From Apostichopus japonicus (Eukaryota; Echinodermata; Holothuroidea; Aspidochirotida; Stichopodidae), in the NCBI RefSeq assembly GCF_037975245.1, contig NC_092576.1, positions 1,254,501-1,318,500 of the forward strand: a stretch of 64,000 nucleotides of DNA, given 5' to 3'. Below, one piece after another: positions 26,201 through 38,200 of this stretch. The number at the start of each line of letters is the position of its first letter. The stretch's first letter is position 1. The position numbers and the translations under genes were made by a program. A model generated the notes under the pieces. The model worked only from the letters and a program-made list of their open reading frames with translations. It ran no database searches and was not told where the DNA came from.

Positions 26201-29200
26201 ACCATGCCATTGATGGATATGTCGCAAATATAAACTGAGAAAACGAATTGAGGACACTATCATGACTATTGGCCTACTACTTTAGTTATATTAAACACAT
26301 TATTCATGCCTAAAACATCGTTTTTCTGTTTTTATAGATAGTTTGCAGTACATTACTAAGTTCTTTACATATTTTAAAATAATTTTCATGTTTAAAAGTA
26401 AACAAAATAGAAAAAATAAAAAGAGAAAACGCCTTTTTGAAAAATGGAAGCGTCCTCGCAGAATGGGCAGGGCATCTTTATTTTGCTTCAAGTTACATGT
26501 TTTCGCTCAGAAACAAAGTTTCATACTCCAACACTAATAAAAAACCAAATTTACATCTCTAAAAAATAACTATTTTTCGTAATCTGCAAGTAAACCAAGT
26601 TTATATGTCCATTCATTGTTATTTAAATGGTTAAACAGCACTCTAATTTATCTGGAAGGGTGCCTCGTGGTACATAGCTTTGACTGCAATCTCTCTTAAG
26701 TCCTGGCGAAGTTAAGACTTATGTCACTGTGTTTGGGGTTCACAGTTAGAAAACGTCCCCCGTCAGTTTCACTACATGTTTCTTTGAGTGTCACTACTCA
26801 TGCAAGTACAGGAATGCTCTTGAGAAAATTCCTGCCTTCAAACGACTGTTCCAAAGTCTAATCAATACTAATAAACGAAGTTGCTCGTTTTCCGACGTTT
26901 TGCGTAACCGCACATTGACCTTCTATTTCGTTTAAAAAAGAATTTCAACGTATCGTTGAAAATTCCACGAAGGAAATGACTGAAATAACCAATCGTTAAA
27001 ATTCGGGGAATTTCGATAAAAATCGGGGAATTTCGATGACAAAACGTGGAAATTCGGTTATTTTCCTTTTAACGAATTTTAACAGGAGTTAAGCGAAATC
27101 AGTACTGTATGCTCTCCATTTCCAGTGCCTGCCGTTAGTCCAGGTCCGAAGGAATTGGGATGGCTTACCAGTTGCCGGACAAAAGATGGTTGGAGGTGAA
27201 CTCTATAGAGTAGCTGACTTTGATGACCTCCACTACCTACGAACTGGATCTAAAAGTTCCCAATTGCAGGAACATGTATTGAGTTTCTCCATCCCCCCCA
27301 CCCACTGGGAGGGAATCCTGGTGGGATGGGCATCCCTAGGGGCGCCGTTGGTGGCGGTATCCTCTGTAGTTGCAGTGACTGTTTGAACCTCTGCCTCCTC
27401 CGGAAGTTCTTGGTTGGTCCTCGTTATAATGTTGCTTGCCATAGACCTGCACTTTTGGTCGCCTGACGCCTTCCCGAATTCCTTACATGCGATGGATGTG
27501 ACAAGCAAGATTGATGTCTTTTCCTCGGTCTGTCTGACCCAGAATCGGTGTTTACCGATGAATCCGACGAGGATGACGATGATGTAGAGTGAAGTATTTT
27601 CTTTCTGTTCTTATAGAGCTCTTTGGTTGTCAAATCAGGCTGTCGGCTCAAGCAATTCTGTTGAGGCCGTTTGTAAATTGGGGTAGACGTCATGGAAGAT
27701 GGTTTCCTCTGGATCGGCTGGGTCCCCATCGGATACTTCCTCAGCTCCCCGGCAGGGAGAGGTTTCTGTGACGGAACCTTCATGAGAACCACTAGCCAAC
27801 AGTTGTTGCGGAATCGCCGGCTACCAGACCTACCTGCTGGCCAGCCTCCTCCGGGCAGTCCAGCATCCTGACTTGTCGGCTCACTGGTTGCCTGGCTCTC
27901 GGGTTTTCTGGTTACCTGACACATCGGGTACCTTTGCAGGACCTTCGCATGCGGCTTATATTGCTGGATCTATTACCATGATCTTGGTTCACTCCGGACA
28001 AAAGCACACCGGTCTCCCCACTTTTTTCCAGCTCAACCTCCTGGGTTGCGTCTTTCAATACGAATGGTCAAAAGAGGAAGAAGGAGTTTAGGCCTGGATA
28101 GATTGTAGCCGCACTAAGTGTTTAAAGACTTGACCAACTTGAGCGTAGTATTTAGAGGATAATGCATATCTATATGAGGTAAGAGTGTGTTATAAATCTA
28201 AGTAATTTGCATGGATGGGGGAACTTGAAGTGAAGGAATGCTAGAAAACATGACATCTTAAAGCAGCATTTTGCGTTGAGTCGCCGTTTTTCCTCAATTT
28301 TTCCGTGTCTATCAAGTTTTTATCATAATACAATCACAAAAGACAAAACTAAGACTTTCTCATACTTTTTTCCCCACAGCGAACGTTAATTAGCAAGTAA
28401 TTAAGCCTTTTATATGATTCTGAGAAAGTGTCTCCCTGACACATCGAATCATTTAGTATTTATCACATGCAGCTCTACAAAACCGCCTATTCAAATTCAA
28501 CCAATCAGTGAAGAGATGTTTATGTATGACTTGGCACTAAAAATAGACTCATCCATTGGCATGGTAATCCCTTGCTGCAAAGCACTACTTAAATCTCCAC
28601 ACGGCCTAGCCAATTTGCCTTATAGCATTTCCTTGAGAGACGTTACTTTCCTCTCCTGAAAAATGTTATTTTCTCCCATGTTGTTAGAGGAAACTAAGGT
28701 TTTTCAAGGAAAGAAACTAACGGGTCCGGAAACTAACGGCCCCCATTGCGCTACACTCATACACAATGCACAGCGTGTACATAACGTTATTCAGGCCTAA
28801 CCAGTGTAAGTCACACACTAATAGGTCTGATTGTACTACAGTAACTAGCCTATGTAACACCGAGTAGAGTGATACAATAATGTTCTTGCCAATGTTACGT
28901 ACCGATCGGGTTCTTCTGGTTCCATGACTTTCTCTCTTATGTATCCTCGCTGTTTTATTTTCGCGGAGCGACGAATTTTCTTGGGTTTTTAGGGCAATGT
29001 ATGCAATGAGATATGGCGTAACTGTCCCTTCGCGCGGTACGTACATCTCCTCAGCTGATTTTTGTTAACTGTTTACCTTGCTATTCAAAGTACCTTGTTC
29101 GTTATACATATTCACAAGGTTCCAATAAGTGGGAGGAGTCTATCGAAGTCAAAGATTCAAAATACGAAAATCAAAAAATGTCATATTTTTTGCACTTTTC

Positions 29201-32200
29201 GGGAATAGTTTGAGTTGAAACTTTACAGTTAGCTTAGTTTGCGTCATTGGTATAGTATCCTAGTATTGTAAAATATCGAGAATCAACGCAAATTGCTGCT
29301 TTAAGGACTAGACATTGGATTCATGCAATATTTATGATAAACCAATAGGCAATATGCGCTATTGTTTTTACATTTCAATTGGCATCCAGAAAGCTTCGGA
29401 ATGATATAAATTGTGCTGTTTTTTGGTTAGCTCTTTAAATTTATTTGCAGTTGCCTTATTTTGAAAGTAAACACAGGGAAGGTGGCCTGATTTCTGAAAG
29501 TTGTTTGGCAAGTGAAGGCTTGAATATTCTTATATTGCTTTGCCCTTTTTAATTCCCAATGCTCAGGCAAAGTGGAGAGTGCTCTGGATTTTCACACGCC
29601 CACTCCCAAAAGGAGCTTGATGAATGGAACAAACGACATGAATATCGTTTGGAGGCTCTATACAACTATCAACAACACTCTTCAGAAGATATGACAGACC
29701 GGACGGTCAGATCTTGCTCTATGTCTTATTTGTATGACGAAACAGTGTAACACTGCAATTGAGAGCAAGTTTGATGAATAAATACCAAATAAGTAGATGA
29801 TCTGTAGTGACTGACAGTTACCTTGTTCTTAACATGTGCATTCTCATATTTTGCTGTCTGGAATTATCTTGCACATAAAGAACAATGAAGGTCCAGATAA
29901 TGCTATGTTCTTTATTGCATGGTAACGATTTATGATTGTTATGGTGAAATGCGTTATCTCGATCATAGGAGTATTTTCAATCTCACTTTAGATATCCAAA
30001 ATTCAAACAGAGTACCACAAATGTTGTAATTTTTTTAATCTATTACACAGACAAAATCTTACGTTAAAAGGTGGATATTGCTCATTCCACAAGTAAGGAA
30101 GTTGACAGACATGCTAGATGACCAGTGTAGTTGATGCCAGCACGTTGAAGAAACTGTGGAAATAAAGTTTCTTGTTTTGTTTCTTACAGTCAAAGTTGAA
30201 GACACTAGTTGAAAAGTATGATGAAAAGAAACAGAAGAATGACGGAGACATTATGTATGTTGACAAAATCTCGTATTTATCAGACAAAGATCAGATTATC
30301 GCCGAAGGAGGTGAAGGTTTCATATTTGTTGGAAAATACGAGCATGAGTATGTAGCAGTGAAGAGGATCGAGAAAATTCAGAGGCAGAAAGAACTATATA
30401 CCATGATGCAGGATAAATATATGAATAATGTTGTCAAGATGATCTGCATTGAAAAAGATACTTTCTTTTATTATGTGGTCACTCCACTATGTGAGTGTGA
30501 CTTGGATTATTTCATCAAGGCCGGCTCATTGATTTCACAGCTCCAACAGGTTAAGCTATGTCTGGACATTCTCAATGGCTTGATGGAGTTGCACTCTTTG
30601 GACATTGTACATCGTGACTTGAAGCCAAGTAATGTCTTAATAAGTAAGTAATATTGGACTGAAAGTTGGTTTACATTGTTGTGGTTTAAATTTCTTGTAG
30701 GTCTGTTTTGGTTAGGGAAGAGATTTTTGTGGAAAAAAGGGGGTGGGGACGGGCATTTACAGGAGCACTGTTATTTTGCATTGTGATTCTTGTTCAATTG
30801 TCTTCACAATGGCATGTGTGTGTTACATTGCCTGTCAACACAATAGCTCTAAATGGGAAACCCTGATGGATCTCAAACTTGGCATGTTGATGACCCACAT
30901 TGAGTTCAAGAAGCCTATGTTTTCAATTAAGGTCAGAGGTCACTTGAAATAGGCAGACTGGTATAGGTAAAAACTTGTAAATTTATATCTCGAAGAAGGG
31001 ATTTCTATCTTTGTGTGTGAATGCCTGCCCCATGGTGTGATATGTCCTAGTAATTATGGTGGATATGGAAGGTCATCTGAGGTCAAAGTCTAAAAAGCTA
31101 AAGCTTTCAAACATGGTGTCGTAGAAATGGAATTTTATGTACATCTTATAGTTAGTATGTAAAGGCTTCATATTGAGAAGAATCCTGTTGTTTTTAGGTC
31201 AACAATTATTCAAGTGCATCAGATGATGAAGTCTGAATACTTTTTGGTTCCTTGCTTTAGCAAAAGGAACCTATGTAGTATGGTTGGCGTGTGTGTGTGC
31301 GTGTATGTATGTGTGTGTGCATCTGTGACACTTGCTTGGGTACGCTCTATCTCAATAAGGGAATGTTGGATTGAGGCCAAACTTGGACTATAGATCCGCC
31401 ATATGGAGAAGGTGTGCCCTATTGTTTTTGGTGCCCACAAAGGTCACCAAAGGTCAGTTATGGTCCAAAAACCGAAAATATTAAAACTGCAATAACTCCC
31501 AGTGCCAATGTGTGACAAGGTTATATTTTGGGACAAGTTGTGAACTGGTTAGGGGAACATTTTCAAACTTAACGGTCATGTGATCCGAGGTCACCAAAGG
31601 TCAATTAATGATAAAAAACTAGTATTTTTGCAATAACTTGAGAACAAATTGTCCGTTAGGGTTGGGAGTTGCTTCAATGTAATCCAATTGTCGACCCCCA
31701 TCTGGGTGACCCTTGATCTCAATTTGACCTCTGGTGACCTTTTCGTGTTTTGGGGATTTTTACAGTTTCGATGCTATTTTCAGATGTCAAAGGTACCTTT
31801 CGATCATAAATGTCAATGGGTTGACACCCGGGTGACCTTTGTGTGCAAAGTTATACAAGGTCAAAGTTAATTTTCAGACATTTCATGCAATAACTCCCAG
31901 TTCCAAGGTGTGACATGGTTGATAATTTTAGACATGTTGCAAATGGTATAGGGGAATATTTTCAAACTTAATGCAGGTGCGTATCCAGGGGGGGGGCGTT
32001 GGGGGCGCGCGCCCCCGGGTAAGGAAAAGAGGAGAGAAGAAAAAAGGGAAAAGGGGGGGGGGAAAGAAAAGGAGGAGAGGAAGGAAGGGAAAAGAAAAAG
32101 AAAAAAAAAAGAGAAAAAGGAGAAAAGGGGGGGGGGGAGTAGAAGATAGCCAAGACCTCGGGAAGAGAAAAAGGAACGGTCATAGTTAAAGCGCTGATCC

Positions 32201-35200
32201 CTATTATATACACAGGGTAGCCAGTGACAGATCAAGGATTACGGAGGGGGTGTGCGCCTCACCCTACCCCTTACACCGACAACTCCATTTTGACGTTTCC
32301 ATATTTCCTCTCTCACTAATGTATCTATATAAATACTATATATGATCTATCATAACGCGTGTGTGTGTGTGTATGGACGCCTTAAACAATTGTGCTATAT
32401 GGAACCAACTGTGGCTGGTCTTGAACTCGACCAAGTCGTCGGGGAAAATGACACATTTCGGGAAGGGGGGACCCCCCCCGAGCAAATTTTCTTTATGACA
32501 TCGCTAGTAACTTCAAAATGGACAATGTTTAGATGCAACTTACAAGGCCTGGGAAGTGTCATTTCCAGCGATCTGGGAGGCATTTTCGGCCAAAAATTTT
32601 ATTGTACGCTTCGCGCCAACTCATGGTGGCGCTTCGCTTAGATAGTTTGCCTACAGGCTTCGCCCCTCCCTTGGCAATTACTCGCTACACGCCTTTTCGA
32701 ATTTGTAAAGCAAAGAGCAGATATAACATGATATCAGTGAGCATTGAAATGCATGTTCCAGGAACAGCCTCAAAAACTGTCTATGTGTGTAGTCAAAGGC
32801 GTAGGAGCCCAATTGGATTTGGGGGCTGTAATGACTTGCCCGAAAAAAAAGCCAAAATTTTTCGCGCGCGAAGCGCACGTTCAACATATCGGTGCCAATA
32901 TCATATAAGCAAGCATCGCTCATTACATTGCATGGCATCGTGTACCTTACGGTCCGTGAAAGTTGCACAGTATACCTCCGGATGCTAATGTAAACAACCA
33001 AATGTCTTATGTAGATGGAGAAAAGCATACAGATCCATTTATGTCAAAACTCTCTTTTACATTAGTAATATCGGCCAAGCTTAGAACTTTATTTTAATTA
33101 CCAAGGAGATTATTTTTAAGCTATTCATTGCTATTTATTTTTCTTTCAGTAGGTGCCCGAAAAAATGGGGAAAATTTGGTTGCGGGGGGGGGGCTGCAGC
33201 CCCCGCCTTCTACGGGACCTACGCCTATGTGTGTAGTGTTCGGTTTCGAAATACCTGATATCGGAAATATCTGGTATTTTTCATTTCCTTAAACAAAGTT
33301 TTATAATAGCCATTATAACAGGTTTTAATATTTGTACACCAATTAATAAACTGTGTCTGAATTTTCCAACATTTCCTCACCAACATTCTTCATCATACTT
33401 TCCTCTACTCGTGCAATTTTGACCTGTTAGGGGTTCAAGGAGGTTTTTCTATATTGGTTGTCCATAGATTGAATTTTGTGCAACATTATGGGTATGTTCT
33501 GAAGTGATTTTATTCACGAGAAATGTGAGTTTTCAAATTCTCAACAAATAATGGGCTTAAAACCTTGAAAAGTGGGGCTTTCGGATATTGTGGGCCCTGA
33601 CGTAGAATCACCTACAAAAGCAATGATCAATAGGACATGCAATGAGGTCGAACATGATGTGTGACTAGTGACAATCTTCAAAAGGTTATGGATGGAAAAA
33701 AACTTTTGGGAAATACTGCGGTTCTCAGGCAAAAGTGTACATCTGGTTGGTCATTTTCAAGCCCGAGAAGTGCCATTTCCGGTGATCTGGGGGGTATCGA
33801 AACCCAGAAATTTTCTTGTACGCTCCGCGCCAACCGATGGTGGCGCTCCGCTTAGAAAGTAATTCGCGCCCCCCGGGTTAGAAAATCCTGGATACGCGCC
33901 TGTAATGGTCATGTGATCTGAGGTCACCAAAGGTCAATTAATGTTAAAAAACTAGTATTTTGGGGGGAGAAAATGGGCAAAGAAAAAAATGTTTGAATTT
34001 TTATAGTTTGATGCTATATTCACGTCTCACAGATCAAAATGTCAATAACTTGACCCAAGGTGACCTTTGTGTGTTAAGTTATATGAGGTCAAAGTTAATC
34101 TTCAGACATTTAATGTAATAACTCCCAGTGCCAAGGTTTTACACTGTTGATATTTATGCAAATGGTATAGGGGAATATTTTCAAACCTAATGGTCATATG
34201 ATCTGAGGTCACCAAAGGTCAATTAATGATAAAAACTAGTATTTTTGCTATAACTTGAGAACGAATTGTCAGTAAGGGTTGGGAGTTGCTTCAATGTAAT
34301 CCAATTGTCGACCGCATCTGGGTGACCCTTGACCTCAATTTGACCTCTGGTGACCTCTTCGGATCTTGGGGATTTTTACAGTTTCGATGCTATTTTCAGA
34401 TGTTAAAGGTACCTTCTGATCAAAAATGTCAATAGGTTGACCCCCGGATGAGCTTTGTGTGTGAAGTTATACGAGGTCAAGTGTGAAGTTATGTATACAA
34501 GTTCAAAGTTAATTTTCAGACATTTAATGCAATTAAATCCCAATGCCAAGGTGTGACACAGTTGATATTTTGGGACAAGTTGTGAATGGGGTGGTGGAAC
34601 ATTTTCAAACTTAAAGATCATGTCATCTGAGATCACCAATGTTATTTTATCTGTTGATCCGCTTGTAGGTGACCTTATCTTTCTTACATTTTCGACGCCA
34701 TATTTAGATCTCAAAGGTGCCTTTTGATCAAAAATCCGATCACAATTTGTCATCACAAAAGTGTTGGCTATAGTGTTGGTTACTTTATGGGTACATGTAG
34801 GACCACAATTACTTGGACTATTTGAGCCTAATCTTGCTTGATAATATTATGTGTATTAATACCCCTACGCAAGGAACCACAGTGCCCTTGGGCTCTTGTT
34901 AAACATGATTTCTCAAAAGGGAAAGTTTGGATGTATCTCACATGTAGTATCTGGATGCCCTTTATTCTGCAAATAAACCCTATAATTTTAATGATAGGTC
35001 AATGTTCATTTGAGGTCATCAGACGTCAGAGTCTGATAACCTTTACCCCGTAAGTAAACAAAATAAATAAAGCCTTATTGTCTTAATCTCAATTGGTACA
35101 TTTATATAGAGCTCATGCCATTTAATAATAGTGTCTATCTATATAGCTATCGTCATCAGTTTAAAGGTTGTTATTGGCAAAGATTACAATTACTGATCAA

Positions 35201-38200
35201 TTGTGACAGTTTTCCAAGAGAGGGGCTTCATTAAGTGTTGTCGTTAAAAAGTAGATATTGGGTGTGTTGGGATCAAGCCAATTCTAGCCAGTTAAAACTT
35301 CCTTGCCCTTGTCAACTTCAAACTATTATTTAGTAGGACATACAGTACTAATAGTAACTAAGCCATTGTTTAAACTCCTTTCTTTTTATTGCACAGACAA
35401 GAAAGGAGATGCACTGTTGACAGATTTTGGGATAAGCAGGAAGTGGACTGGGACATCAAGAAATGTTACAGCTGCTATGGGAAGTCAGGGATGGTTAGCA
35501 TCTGAATGTATTACTGCAGCTTCAGAACAAAAAGATATACCCTTATTAAAGGCATCAGATATTCAGGTAAACTAAAATCGTCAATTGAAGTTCGTTTCCA
35601 TGTTGATACACTAGATAGTATGGCTCTTTCAATATTAATGAAAGCTGTTAAGTATTTTGTCCAATCATTGAAAATGAGAGAAACTATTTTACAAACATTT
35701 TGAAATTAGGTTGGGTACCAGAGTTGTAGGGAATTTGTAATTTATTAGTAACTACTAACACCAAAGTAGGATGTTGAAGTGGCTGCTGCAGCCAGGCTGT
35801 GTAGAGCTATGTTTTATGCTATGCAGTTTTCACACACTCAGTAAATATCAAACAATAGGCACTGCTGGTCTAGCAGTTAATCTTTATTTGTTTAATATTT
35901 ACCCAGTCTTGCTGCAGGGGATTTTTTAGTGCTGACACTGCATTACTGGCCTAGAAGCCAGTTACATTATAGAGCTTAGCGACCACATGTGCACGTGGGA
36001 GAGGCTGATAGGCTTGTTATGTAAGCTACAACTTGGTGGCTATCCACTTTGACACTTTTGCTCCTTTTGAGGTCAATATATAATCCTCTTCATTTTGGTT
36101 TGCACAAGTTCAGGTAACAGGTAATGTTTAGTCATCATAACCACTGATGTTGCGTTTACTGGATAAAATAAAGTTTACATAAATGAACTAAAAAATCAAT
36201 GGATCTGGAGGGCTAAAAACAACATTTTACGAATATTACATAGTTACTTCAATTAATTTGTATGTTTTCACAGTTTATGCAACTACTAAGATTCTTTCTA
36301 TTTAATGTGCATCACTAGACATTATCCAAATGCAATTTGCCCACAACAAATGAAAAAGAAACATTGATAATGACTGACAAACAAGACAGATTTTACATCA
36401 TTTATGTCCACAGGTTGCTGGATACCTAGTGTACTACATTTTGTCCAATGGCTTTCATCCATTTGTTGCAACGGACTCTTTGAATGCATTCCAGCTGCAG
36501 CAAAACATAATAGCTGGAAAGTTCCAGCTTCCTCATTTGGAAACATTTCCAAAGGAGTGCAAGTCTCTACTTACCGACATGTTGGATAAGGAGATGGAGA
36601 AGAGACCCGGGATAGAAGACTGTCTCCACAAAATGAAAGGTGAAATATTTTAAGAAGTAAACTATGCATTTCCATGATAAACATTAGAAGTGCACAGTTC
36701 GCAAAGCATATATATCGTGATACATAGTTGATACACTAAGCGACAGTACAGTAGGATTTATTATATTATATAACAGACTAGACAGCTCTTTAATATTCAG
36801 CATAACAGTTGCATTCTGAGTTGTTTTTTTGTTTAGATAAAAAACAGAAACAAACAATAAAAGCAACAAATGTTTGTACATTTACTGGACATGTTGAACC
36901 TCGAAAATATAGCCAATAATGCTATAAGTTTACGGTGATATTACACTCTGTTCAGAACCTCAAAATGCGAATTGGTATAGGGTGATAGGGTTAGCATTGT
37001 GGAAATAATAGGAAAGTGATGGTAACAGTTCCATTCCATTACCAATTCCATTATCAATTTCCAATTAATTTTGGAGATGGCGTAATTGTCAATTACTGTT
37101 TCAGCTGATATTTTACAATAAAATAAAAATATCAACATCAAGAAATAAAGGAAGGGTAATCTGGCTTGCAAAAACTGCTAGTAAAACTCATCAAAATCAA
37201 ATCAGGAAAGACATTAGACAAAAACTTCAAAATAGAAAGAATTTGCAGGAAACATAATTTCTAAGTGTTTGTTAACTTTCTAATCAGGAGTAGAGAAATG
37301 GTTTAACCATGAAGATGTATTAGTTCAATGGAAGCGTATGTAATATCCATTCATCCATCACTGTACACACCCATCTACATACATGCCTGCTCCTTTGTCA
37401 TCATCCATTTAAAATGCACTTCCTGACAGCTCTTATTGCTCAATCCTGAAGGTGTCCAGAGTTGATGCTCATTTCAAGGGTTCTCTCCTGTTCACCTTGA
37501 AGTTATGGGTCAGTTGTCAGTTTAAATGTTATTAATTGTTATATGTTATTTTTTGTCAATTGCAGAAGTGAAGACTTTGCTCATTCTACAATTGAACGAG
37601 GAAGTAAGTTTATTTTCAAAATTACTTAGATAGATAGATATTTATTCAGCCAATCATAAAAAATACATTGGAAAGTGGTTGATAACAAGAGCTCAAAACA
37701 TTAAAAATTGTAAACAACAAATATGAAAACGTTCCTATAAAACATTAAGATAAACAAACAAAATATAAAATGTACCTACAAAATATTAAAGCGTACAAAT
37801 ATATATAAATGCCCTCATATCCAATATATATCGTCTACAAAGTTTAAAATTATTGAACGGTTTTCGTGCGAATTGAATATCTTCACAGCAGAAGGATAAA
37901 AACTGTCAGTAAATCTAAATTGGAACCCTTAAAAGTATGCATTCTTTTGCCTGAAGGCAGGAACTTGAAATAATCAGTTGCTGGGTGGTTATCATCATTC
38001 AATATATTTTCAACACGTTTTAACGTTCACTCCTGGTAGAGTGAGTGAAGGGACGGTAGGCATGTGCCAATGAGGCGCTCCGCGTTTCTTATGACAGATT
38101 CTAGTTTCCTAAGATCATTCTGAATCGTGCGACCAAACCAGACTAAAATGTTTAAAGTTAAAATATTTTCAATAATAGCACAATAAAAATTAATTAAAAT

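Larger units (their letters stand above)
20990..28000 (-). mobile_element. Broken DIRS-like tyrosine-recombinase retrotransposon
   Basis: Read on the minus strand from about 27.9 kb down, there are fragments in the order of a DIRS element: a Ser-rich gag-like frame, reverse transcriptase, RNase H (AVSYINHEGG), a TLIAPCWPNHTW segment, and a recombinase-like part (HPEFLAKN; RELKWYLEKTKPIR). Frames shift repeatedly and stops occur, and a 3.8-kb element (23316-27107) splits the copy near the start of the reverse transcriptase. Borders are approximate. It lies antisense in the 14.8-kb intron between the two finger exons of gene 1. A Gypsy-type origin is less likely given the recombinase-like tail. 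Confidence 0.72.

Noticed and set aside
31867-32235. Phe/Ser/Pro-rich and Lys/Arg-rich frames on both strands
   Set aside because: Translations of a GA-rich simple tract inside a transposon.
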